Shown here piece by piece: positions 6,039 to 13,416 of a stretch of 16,131 bases of DNA. A model generated the notes under the pieces. The model did not search any database. It was not told the DNA's origin and saw only the letters and a program-made list of their open reading frames with translations. Position 1 is the first letter of the stretch. Every line of letters starts with the position of its first letter. Source of the stretch: Psychrobacter sp. (lineage in GTDB: Bacteria > Pseudomonadota > Gammaproteobacteria > Pseudomonadales > Moraxellaceae); NCBI GenBank assembly GCA_020024075.1, contig JAHHUJ010000019.1, positions 1 through 16,131 of the forward strand. Reading direction: 5' to 3'. The position numbers and the translations under genes are program-made.

Positions 6039-7577
6039 CTATACCTCCCACTTTTGAACAGTGTCTACAAAGTCACGACGTGTCGTTTTTCTCTGACCAA
6101 ACATACTGGTATCACTACTGCCTGAGCAGCCTTCTCCAAAGGTAAAGCCGCAACCATTACGCTCAGCAAAGGCATCACTCATAGCTTCTTCACGATGCGC
6201 TGTTGGAATCACAAAGCGATCTTCATAGTTAGCAATCGCTAAGTAGCGATACATCTCTTCTACTTGTAGCTTGGTTAAGCCCACATTATCTAAGATGCTT
6301 TGAACTTCTTGCTTCTCTACAAGCTGCATACGCTTGTAGCTACGCATAGCCAGTAGACGTTTTAAAGCCATACGTACAGGCTCTTCATCACCAGCTGTTA
6401 GCATATTGGCAAGATAGCGTAATGGAATACGTAAGCTGTCCACATCTGGGATTAGGCCGTCCATACCCACTTTGCCCGCTTCTGCTGCATTTTGGATTGG
6501 TGATAAAGGGGGTACATACCAAACCATTGGTAATGTGCGATATTCTGGATGTAGTGGCAAAGCTAACTTCCAATCCATCGCCAGCTTATAAACTGGTGAT
6601 TTTTGGGCGGCATCAATCACTGACTGAGGTACACCATCTTTAAGCGCCTGTGCGATTACCTCTGGATCATTAGGGTCTAAGAACACATCAAGCTGGGCTT
6701 GATATAAGTCTTGCTCATTTGGTGTACTCGCCGCTTCACTAATCTTATCGGCATCGTATAACAGCACACCAAGGTAGCGAATACGACCGACACAAGTTTC
6801 AGAACATACCGTTGGCATGCCCGCTTCAATACGTGGATAACAGAAAATACATTTTTCTGATTTACCCGACTTCCAGTTGTAGTAAATTTTCTTATACGGA
6901 CAACCAGAGATACACATACGCCAGCCACGACATTTGTCTTGGTCAATCAATACAATACCGTCTTCTTCACGCTTATAAATTGCCCCACTTGGACAAGAAG
7001 CCACACAAGTTGGGTTTAAGCAGTGCTCACACAGACGTGGCAAATACATCATAAATGTATTTTCGTATTCGCCATAAATGTCAGCTTGCACGTTGTCGAA
7101 GTTTTTATCACGACGACGTTTTTCAAACTCTGAGCCTAAGATTTCCTCCCAGTTCGGACCCCATTCAATCTTTTGCATACGTTTGCCGGTGATGGCAGAG
7201 CGTGGACGTGCAATCGGTTGGTGGTTACTAATCGGTGCGGTTTGTAAGTGCTGATAATCAAAATCAAACGGCTCATAGTAGTCATCAATCTCAGGCAGGT
7301 CAGGGTTGGCAAAGATATTTGCCAACACTCTGAACTTACCACCGATACGTGGGTTGATAGTGCCGTTGGCGTTACGAATCCAACCACCGTTCCATTTTTT
7401 TTGGTTTTCCCATTCTTTGGGATAACCAATACCGGGCTTAGACTCAACGTTGTTAAACCAAGCGTATTCCATACCTTCACGGCTGGTCCAAACGTTCTTA
7501 CAGGTAACTGAGCAGGTGTGACAACCGATACATTTATCAAGGTTAAGCACCATGCCTACTTGTGATCTAATTTTCAT
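6039..7577 (-). CDS. narH: Respiratory nitrate reductase beta subunit
   Basis: NarH is the iron-sulfur subunit that relays electrons from NarI haems to NarG. With the ATG at 7577 it has 512 residues, the E. coli length, and begins MKIRSQVGMVLNLDKCIGC as that protein does. Four clusters are encoded: Cys16, 19, 22, 26; Cys183, 186, 191, 195; Cys216, Trp219, Cys222, Cys226; and Cys243, 246, 258, 262. The tryptophan replacing a cysteine in the third group (CRGWRMC) marks the 3Fe-4S cluster typical of NarH. A TTG at 7592 also opens the frame, but its second codon is the GGAG ribosome binding site of the ATG, so the later start is preferred. It lies 36 bp after narG and one base before narJ. Confidence 0.97.
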   Translation of the reverse strand: MKIRSQVGMVLNLDKCIGCHTCSVTCKNVWTSREGMEYAWFNNVESKPGIGYPKEWENQKKWNGGWIRNANGTINPRIGGKFRVLANIFANPDLPEIDDYYEPFDFDYQHLQTAPISNHQPIARPRSAITGKRMQKIEWGPNWEEILGSEFEKRRRDKNFDNVQADIYGEYENTFMMYLPRLCEHCLNPTCVASCPSGAIYKREEDGIVLIDQDKCRGWRMCISGCPYKKIYYNWKSGKSEKCIFCYPRIEAGMPTVCSETCVGRIRYLGVLLYDADKISEAASTPNEQDLYQAQLDVFLDPNDPEVIAQALKDGVPQSVIDAAQKSPVYKLAMDWKLALPLHPEYRTLPMVWYVPPLSPIQNAAEAGKVGMDGLIPDVDSLRIPLRYLANMLTAGDEEPVRMALKRLLAMRSYKRMQLVEKQEVQSILDNVGLTKLQVEEMYRYLAIANYEDRFVIPTAHREEAMSDAFAERNGCGFTFGEGCSGSSDTSMFGQRKTTRRDFVDTVQKWEV

Positions 7578-7613
7578 GGGTGTGTGCTCCAAATTAAAGT
7601 GTTTAAGGTTGTC

Positions 7614-10600
7614 TTAACCTTCCAAAGTTGTGGGTAATGGCTGTGGTAATGAATCGTCTGGCTTATCCTCCAGCCAGTCAATCTTCGACATCTTACGTAC
7701 CACAACAAACTCATCACGGTTACAGCCTACCGTACCGTAGTAGTTAAAGCCGTATGATTGCTGCGCATAGCTACCAATCATGTGGGTTGGCTTTAAGATA
7801 GTACGGGTTACTGAGTTGTGAATACCACCACGAGTACCGGTTTGCTCCGAGCCTGGGATGTTGACCAGTTTTTCTTGAGCGTGGTACATCATAGTCATAC
7901 CATCTTTAACGCGCTGACTGACAACTGCACGGGCAGTAATTGCACCATTGACGTTAAATACTTCAATCCAGTCGTTGTCCTCAATACCAGCAGACTTCGC
8001 ATCATTTTCTGATAACCAAACAATAGGACCACCACGGCTAAGTGTTAACATCAGTAAGTTTTCAGAGTAGGTACTGTGAATGCCCCATTTTTGGTGCGGT
8101 GTTAAGAAGTTAAGTACAATCTCTTTGTTACCATTGGGCTTAGCATCTTTCATGATATCCGTTGTCTTGGTATCAATCGGCGGACGATACTGCTGCATTT
8201 GCTCACCGAATGCTTGCATCCAAGGATGGTCTTGATAGAACTGCTGTCGACCAGTAATAGTGCGCCAAGGGATAAGCTCATGCACGTTGGTATAACCGGC
8301 GTTATAGCTGACAGACTCAGATTCAAGACCTGACCAGGTTGGGCTTGAGATAATCTTACGAGGTTGTGCCACGATATCTCTAAAGCGAATCTTTTCGTGC
8401 TCGCTTGATGCAGCTAAATGCGCATGCTCACGACCAGTAAACTGCTCTAAAGCCTTCCAACCTTTTACCGCAATCTCACCATTAGTTTCAGGAGCCAGCA
8501 TCAAGATAGTCTCTGCTGCATCAATACCAGTAGCAATCTGTGGACGACCTTCAGAGACACCAGGCGTAGTCACACGGTGGTTTAAATCACCTAAGTCTTT
8601 CACCGCTTTGGTCATATCCCAGTTCAAGCCTTTTGAGCCGTTACCTAGCTTCTCAAGAGCAGGGCCTAAAGAGGTATATTTAGCATAAGTATTAGGATAA
8701 TCACGCTCGACTATCTTAATCATTGGACAGTTTTTACCCGGTACTGGTTTTTCACCAGCTGTTTTCCAGTCTGTACCGCCAAATGGCTGTGCTAATTCAC
8801 CTGGGCTGTCGTGCTGCATAGGTAGCGTTACCACATCAGTCTCTGCTCCTAAATGTCCTTTGGAGATCTCAGAGAAGCTCTTAGCAATACCTTTGTAGAT
8901 TTCCCAGTCGGTTTTTGATTCCCAAGCAGGGTCAGTTGCTGCCGTTAATGGGTGAATGAATGGGTGCATATCTGAGGTATTCATATCGTCTTTTTCATAC
9001 CAAGTTGCTGTTGGTAACACGATGTCTGAATACAAGCAGGTTGATGACATACGGAAATCTAAAGTCACCACCAGATCAAGCTTACCTTTTGGTCCTTTTT
9101 CTACATAATCAACTTCTTTTGGAAGCAGGCCTTCTGGCAAGCTATCTTCACTCATCAGACCATTTTTAGCCCCTAAGAAGTACTCGAGCATATATTCATG
9201 TCCCTTACCTGAAGAGCCAAGTAAGTTTGAACGCCAGATAAACATATTGCGCGGGAAGTTTTGTGGATTATCTGGTGATTCACAAGCGAAGCGTAAGCTA
9301 CCTTCATGTAGTGAATCGACAACATACTCTTCGATATTCTTACCTTGAGCCTTAGCCTCTGCCGCAATTGATAATGGGTTGCGGTTTAGCTGAGGTGCAG
9401 AAGGCAACCAGCCAGCACGCTCCGCTTGAATGTTGTAATCAAGCATATGCTCAGGGAAGAATTTCTTATTCACTCGTGGAGACAGCAGCTCATGTGCTGA
9501 AACCGTTTCGTGACGCCACTGTGAGCTGTGGTTATAGAAGAAGCTTGTGCCATTCATATGACGTGGCGGACGATGCCAGTCAAGCGCAAAGGCTAAAGGC
9601 AACCAGCCCGTTTGAGGACGTAGTTTTTCTTGTCCAACATAGTGCGCCCAGCCGCCCCCTGACTTACCGATACAGCCACATAGCATCAGCATATTGATCA
9701 CACCACGATAGTTCATATCTAAGTGATACCAGTGGTTCATACCGGCACCAATGATAATCATCGATTTACCATGTGTTTTATGCGCATTCTCAGCAAACTC
9801 ACGGGCTACCTGAATTACACGCTCACGTGATACACCAGTAATAACCTCTTGCCATGCTGGTGTACCAGCTACTGTTGCATCGTTATAGTCATCAGTAACG
9901 TGGTCGCCGCCAACACCATTATCCACCCCTAGGTTGGCTAACGTTAAATCAAATACAGTAGCAACTTTAGCGGTCGTACCATCGGCTAAGGTAATGGTTT
10001 TACAAGGTACTTTTTTGACCTGTAACGCCTCACCAGCCACGGCAGTAAAGTAAGGGTGATCTGTACCACCGAAGTAATCAAACGCTACCTCACAAGTTTC
10101 TTGCTCAGCAGTATCAGACTTTAATGACAAGGTTAAATCGATATCCTTGCCTGTTGAGCCGCTTTTTTGCTCTAAGTTCCATTTACCTTTTTCGCCCCAG
10201 CGATAACCGATAGAGCCAAGTGGCGATACCAGCTCACCATCGTTATTTAGGCCAATGGTTTTCCACTCAGGGTTATTTTCTTCACCTAAGTTATCCACCA
10301 AGTCTGAAGCTCGTAAATATCGACCTGGACGACGACCACCATTGTCATCTTCCTCAAGCATTACTAAGATTGGCATATCGGTGTAACGCTTGGCGTAATC
10401 TAAGAAGTAATCGCTAGGTTGTTTTAGATAGAATTCTTTTATAATTACATGACAAAACGCCTGTGCTAAAGCAGCATCTGTACCTTGCTTTGGATTCAAC
10501 CAAAGGTCAGTTAGTTTTGAGATTTCAGCATAGTCAGGAGTGATTGATACGGTTTTGGTACCTTTATAGCGTACTTCTGTGAAGAAGTGAGCATCTGGTG

Positions 10601-11384
10601 TACGGGTTTGTGGTACGTTTGATCCCCAAGCGATAATGTAGTCTGAGTTGTACCAGTCTGCTGACTCAGGCACGTCAGTTTGCTCACCCCAAGTCATCGG
10701 AGAGGCAGGAGGTAAGTCGCAGTACCAGTCATAGAAAGACAGACAAACACCGCCGATTAATGATAAATAACGGCTACCAGCAGCATAGCTGACCATAGAC
10801 ATAGCTGGAATTGGTGAGAAGCCAATAATACGATCTGGGCCGTAAGTTTTAGCAGTATAGACGTTACTGGCTGCAATGATTTCATTCACCTCATCCCAGC
10901 TTGAACGAATAAAGCCACCTAGACCTCGCTTAGATTTATACTCTACGGTTTTTGCAGGGTCTTCAACGATGCTTGCCCAAGCATCCACAGGATCAGCATG
11001 CTGTGCTTTTGCTGCTCGCCATAGCTTAAGTAAAGGCTTACGAACTTTAGGGTATTTCACACGGTTGGCAGAGTACATATACCAGCTATAACTTGCTCCA
11101 CGTGGGCATCCTCGTGGCTCATGGTTTGGCAAGTCTGGACGAGTACGCGGATAGTCTGTTTGTTGAGTCTCCCAAGTTACTAGGCCATTTTTTACATAAA
11201 TTTTCCATGAGCACGACCCAGTACAGTTCACACCATGGGTAGAGCGAACTATTTTGTCGTATTGCCAACGGTTTCGATAACCGTCCTCCCAAGCACGAGA
11301 CTCATCTCGCACCTCACCATGACCGTCTGAGAACTCAGCTTTTTTGCGTTTAAAAAAACGAAACTGGTCGAGTAAATGGCTCAT
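7614..11384 (-). CDS. narG: Respiratory nitrate reductase alpha (catalytic) subunit
   Basis: NarG carries the bis-MGD molybdenum site and reduces nitrate to nitrite on the cytoplasmic face of the membrane. The product has 1256 residues against 1247 in E. coli. The FS0 cluster ligands His50, Cys54, Cys58 and Cys93 are at identical positions (STHGVNCTGSC and RGCPRG), and the molybdenum ligand is Asp223 in YCDLPPASPMTWGEQTD (Asp222 in E. coli). The N-terminus keeps the NarG vestige of a twin-arginine-like segment (FRFFKRKK) without a cleavable hydrophobic part, as expected for a cytoplasmic subunit. The ATG at 11384 has GAGGA seven bases upstream. The reading frame is intact. The 400-bp gap before it contains the narK terminator and a NarL-type site, suggesting a separate promoter for narGHJI. 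Confidence 0.98.
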   Translation of the reverse strand: MSHLLDQFRFFKRKKAEFSDGHGEVRDESRAWEDGYRNRWQYDKIVRSTHGVNCTGSCSWKIYVKNGLVTWETQQTDYPRTRPDLPNHEPRGCPRGASYSWYMYSANRVKYPKVRKPLLKLWRAAKAQHADPVDAWASIVEDPAKTVEYKSKRGLGGFIRSSWDEVNEIIAASNVYTAKTYGPDRIIGFSPIPAMSMVSYAAGSRYLSLIGGVCLSFYDWYCDLPPASPMTWGEQTDVPESADWYNSDYIIAWGSNVPQTRTPDAHFFTEVRYKGTKTVSITPDYAEISKLTDLWLNPKQGTDAALAQAFCHVIIKEFYLKQPSDYFLDYAKRYTDMPILVMLEEDDNGGRRPGRYLRASDLVDNLGEENNPEWKTIGLNNDGELVSPLGSIGYRWGEKGKWNLEQKSGSTGKDIDLTLSLKSDTAEQETCEVAFDYFGGTDHPYFTAVAGEALQVKKVPCKTITLADGTTAKVATVFDLTLANLGVDNGVGGDHVTDDYNDATVAGTPAWQEVITGVSRERVIQVAREFAENAHKTHGKSMIIIGAGMNHWYHLDMNYRGVINMLMLCGCIGKSGGGWAHYVGQEKLRPQTGWLPLAFALDWHRPPRHMNGTSFFYNHSSQWRHETVSAHELLSPRVNKKFFPEHMLDYNIQAERAGWLPSAPQLNRNPLSIAAEAKAQGKNIEEYVVDSLHEGSLRFACESPDNPQNFPRNMFIWRSNLLGSSGKGHEYMLEYFLGAKNGLMSEDSLPEGLLPKEVDYVEKGPKGKLDLVVTLDFRMSSTCLYSDIVLPTATWYEKDDMNTSDMHPFIHPLTAATDPAWESKTDWEIYKGIAKSFSEISKGHLGAETDVVTLPMQHDSPGELAQPFGGTDWKTAGEKPVPGKNCPMIKIVERDYPNTYAKYTSLGPALEKLGNGSKGLNWDMTKAVKDLGDLNHRVTTPGVSEGRPQIATGIDAAETILMLAPETNGEIAVKGWKALEQFTGREHAHLAASSEHEKIRFRDIVAQPRKIISSPTWSGLESESVSYNAGYTNVHELIPWRTITGRQQFYQDHPWMQAFGEQMQQYRPPIDTKTTDIMKDAKPNGNKEIVLNFLTPHQKWGIHSTYSENLLMLTLSRGGPIVWLSENDAKSAGIEDNDWIEVFNVNGAITARAVVSQRVKDGMTMMYHAQEKLVNIPGSEQTGTRGGIHNSVTRTILKPTHMIGSYAQQSYGFNYYGTVGCNRDEFVVVRKMSKIDWLEDKPDDSLPQPLPTTLEG

Positions 11385-11467
11385 ATCGCTATCCTCTAGG
11401 TTGTAACTACGATGTACATAAAAAGCTCAAAACAGCAACGTCTGTCCTTGTGCTGTCAATGCGTGAG

Positions 11468-11487
11468 CATTAGATATCATTAGATAT
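11468..11487. repeat. 10-bp perfect tandem duplication in narG leader/promoter region
   Basis: CATTAGATAT occurs twice head to tail with no spacer. It lies roughly at or just downstream of the predicted narG transcription start. Function unknown. Confidence 0.6.
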
Positions 11488-11543
11488 TTTGTATTGTAGA
11501 AGGAAGCAGCCAAGCTGGATATCATCTTAGATAGGCAGAACAC

Positions 11544-11559
11544 TACTACTTTGGGAGTA
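11544..11559. promoter_or_regulatory. Possible NarL 7-2-7 binding site upstream of narG
   Basis: The minus strand reads TACTCCC, AA, AGTAGTA: two inverted NarL heptamers (consensus TACYYMT) with a 2-bp spacer, each matching six of seven positions. The 7-2-7 arrangement is the established high-affinity form for NarL/NarP. It is about 160-175 bp before the narG start codon. The NarL encoded in this window has the same recognition helix as E. coli NarL, so the consensus should apply. Confidence 0.5.
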
Positions 11560-11640
11560 GTTATAAAATAAGGGCTAAGCCACTTTTAGCTATTTGAGAC
11601 AGTTAGACAAAACAAGTTTTTTTGTAACCAAAATACACCT

Positions 11641-11675
11641 AAAATAAAAAAACACCGCTTTATAAGCGGTGTTTT
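11641..11675 (-). terminator. Intrinsic terminator after narK
   Basis: A 12-bp perfect stem (AAAACACCGCTT at 11649-11660 with its complement at 11664-11675) closes a 3-nt loop. On the minus strand it runs into a long T-rich tract (11650 downward). It is about 110 bp after the narK stop and should largely separate the narK transcript from narGHJI. Confidence 0.85.
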
Positions 11676-11726
11676 AAGAGAGCCGAACTATTCTACCTTA
11701 AGTCATTAGACTGCTATCATTTAGCC

Positions 11727-11766
11727 ACTTAATAACTTAATAGCTTAACAACTTAATAACTTAGGT
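11727..11766. repeat. 8-bp-period tandem repeat downstream of narK
   Basis: Five consecutive 8-bp units are visible on the plus strand: ACTTAATA, ACTTAATA, GCTTAACA, ACTTAATA and ACTTAGGT. Three copies are identical. It begins about 20 bp after the narK stop and lies before the narK terminator. Function unknown; copy number may vary between strains. Confidence 0.7.
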
Positions 11767-11784
11767 ATATTTAGCTCAGTTAAT

Positions 11785-13167
11785 TTAACAGGGATACTCG
11801 GCATTTCCTCGGCTGTAATACCACCAAGTTAATATTATACAAACGATGTAGTAAACAATAAGAGCAATAAAAGTACCATTTACCCCTAATCCCGACCCAA
11901 ACATTTTAGGAATAAAGAAAGCACCATAAGCAGCAAACGCTGAAGTAAAGCCCACTACTGCTGCCGATTCTTTACGTATTTCTGCAAATAATGGCTCTGT
12001 ACCCACTCTATCTGGATGTTGACGTTCTAAGACAGTCTTAAAGATGACTGGTATCATACGGAAGGTCGAACCGTTACCAATACCCGTTGTGATAAACAGC
12101 ACCATAAATGAGATCAAATACCCCATAAAGCTGCCGTCTCGAGTCTCACTGGGCAAGAAGTACATGACAGCACCTACTGCTAGCACCATGATGACATAGT
12201 TCCAGAAAGTGACGCGCGCCCCACCCAGTTTATCAGCAATCCAGCCACCTACGGGGCGGAATAAAGCACCAACTAAAGGACCTAAGAACGCAAATTGTAG
12301 AGCATTAACCTCAGGGAATGCATTCTTAATCAACATTGGGAATGCCGCAGAAAAGCCGATAAAAGAGCCAAAAGTGGCCATATATAACACACACATAATC
12401 CAGTTATGTTTGCGTTTAAAAATAACCGCCTGATCTTTAAAAGAAGCTTTTGCTGAAGCAATATCATTCATCAAAAACCAAGCTGCTAGCGAGACTAAGA
12501 TGATGAAAGGCACCCATATAAAACCAGCATTTTGTAAATACAACTCTTTACCACTTGCTGTGATTTGTGGGGCACCACCTAAGGCACCAAATACCGCAAC
12601 ACCAATAACTAAAGGCACCAAAAACTGCATCACTGAGACGCCTAAGTTACCTAAGCCTGCGTTTAAACCCAAGGCTGTCCCTTGTTTTTTTGCGGGGTAA
12701 AAGAACGAAATATTCGACATGGAGGAAGCAAAGTTACCCCCACCAAAGCCACAAAGTAACGCAATTATCACAAACACACTAAAGGGTGTATCTGGATTTT
12801 GCACCGCAAAGCCCATCCACAAGGCTGGTATTAATAGCGACGCTGTAGAGATAGCGGTCCAACGTCTGCCACCGAATATAGGCACCATAAAGGAATAAAA
12901 AATCCGTAATGTTGCCCCTGACAGTCCTGGAAGTGCCGCCAACCAAAACAGCTGACCATCATCAAAGTCAAAGCCAATCTCCGGCAAGTTAACAATGACC
13001 GCACTCCACACCATCCATACTGCAAATGCTAGCAATAAGGCAGGAATCGATATCCATAAGTTACGACTGGCGACCTGCTTACCCCCATTTTCCCAAAAAT
13101 CTTCCATTTCTGGGCGCCAATCAGTAATGACCTTACCACCTTTTAACTGTTCTTTATTAACACTCAT
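11785..13167 (-). CDS. narK: NarK nitrate/nitrite transporter (major facilitator family)
   Basis: The 460-residue protein is a 12-helix MFS transporter that brings in nitrate and exports nitrite. The two nitrate signature motifs are present: GGGNFASSMSNISFFYP (142-158 region) and GIGNGSTFRMIP (362-373). The substrate-binding arginines are Arg88 (GATLRIFYSF) and Arg304 (ALFRPVGGW), equivalent to Arg89 and Arg305 of E. coli NarK. Overall it resembles E. coli NarK and NarU closely, so a NarK2-type nitrate/nitrite exchanger is more likely than a NarK1-type proton symporter. It is not a NarK1-NarK2 fusion. The ATG at 13167 has GAGG five bases upstream. It is divergent from narX, with 249 bp between the two start codons, and is followed by its own terminator. 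Confidence 0.96.
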   Translation of the reverse strand: MSVNKEQLKGGKVITDWRPEMEDFWENGGKQVASRNLWISIPALLLAFAVWMVWSAVIVNLPEIGFDFDDGQLFWLAALPGLSGATLRIFYSFMVPIFGGRRWTAISTASLLIPALWMGFAVQNPDTPFSVFVIIALLCGFGGGNFASSMSNISFFYPAKKQGTALGLNAGLGNLGVSVMQFLVPLVIGVAVFGALGGAPQITASGKELYLQNAGFIWVPFIILVSLAAWFLMNDIASAKASFKDQAVIFKRKHNWIMCVLYMATFGSFIGFSAAFPMLIKNAFPEVNALQFAFLGPLVGALFRPVGGWIADKLGGARVTFWNYVIMVLAVGAVMYFLPSETRDGSFMGYLISFMVLFITTGIGNGSTFRMIPVIFKTVLERQHPDRVGTEPLFAEIRKESAAVVGFTSAFAAYGAFFIPKMFGSGLGVNGTFIALIVYYIVCIILTWWYYSRGNAEYPC

Positions 13168-13205
13168 AGTTACCTCACTTAGTAGTGATATTAGTTAATA
13201 ACACC

Positions 13206-13228
13206 TACTTATACTGGTTTTATGAGTA
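13206..13228. promoter_or_regulatory. Possible NarL heptamer pair between narK and narX
   Basis: TACTTAT (13206-13212) and ATGAGTA (13222-13228) both match the NarL heptamer exactly and face each other, but 9 bp apart rather than the usual 2. A third exact heptamer, AGGAGTA (the reverse strand reads TACTCCT), is at 13326-13332. Short degenerate motifs occur by chance, so this is a weak call supported mainly by location. Confidence 0.35.
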
Positions 13229-13309
13229 AAGTTACTGCAGTAATACAATAATTAGTATGGTTATAAGGGTTTAATACAGTATCTTAAGGGGTTAGCTTAT
13301 ACTAAAGCT

Positions 13310-13338
13310 AATTAACTACTACTTTAGGAGTATGTCAA
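13310..13338 (-). promoter_or_regulatory. Tentative narK promoter
   Basis: On the minus strand a perfect TTGACA (13338-13333) is followed after 17 bp by TTAATT (13315-13310). The -10 is poor. A NarL heptamer lies in the spacer. The leader would be about 135 nt. No FNR-like box at the expected position was found. Confidence 0.3.
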
Positions 13339-13416
13339 AACTTTGGTGGTCAATGATACCTTATACTGCCTACTTGTCATCATCATATTTCTCTTTACTA
13401 TTACAGTCTATTAACT

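Larger units (their letters stand above)
11385..11784. other. narK-narG intergenic region
   Basis: No gene is seen in these 400 bases. In minus-strand order it contains an 8-bp-period tandem repeat (11727-11766), the narK terminator (11641-11675), a NarL-type 7-2-7 site (11544-11559), a possible -10 hexamer TACAAT (11498-11493), a 10-bp tandem duplication (11468-11487) and a weak stem (ACAGCA/TGCTGT, 11432-11456). I could find no convincing FNR box (TTGAT-N4-ATCAA), although FNR control of narG is usual in enterobacteria. Confidence 0.6.

Noticed and set aside
6422..6643. Plus-strand open frame inside narH, and similar short frames inside narG, narK, hmp and arsC
   Set aside because: They lie antisense or out of frame to strongly conserved genes, show no recognisable domain and have no convincing start signals.
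11432..11456. Stem ACAGCA/TGCTGT in the narG leader as an attenuator
   Set aside because: A 6-bp stem with a 13-nt loop is too weak, and the following T-run is broken.
13186..13199. FNR-like sequence before narK
   Set aside because: Only 7 of 10 positions match and it lies near the start codon, not at an activator position.
13232..13243. Perfect palindrome TTACTGCAGTAA in the narK-narX intergenic region
   Set aside because: Matches no regulator consensus I know, and its length is within chance expectation.
13292..13311. Inverted repeat TTAGCTT/AAGCTAA between narK and narX
   Set aside because: A 7-bp AT-rich repeat with no consensus match; too weak to call an operator.
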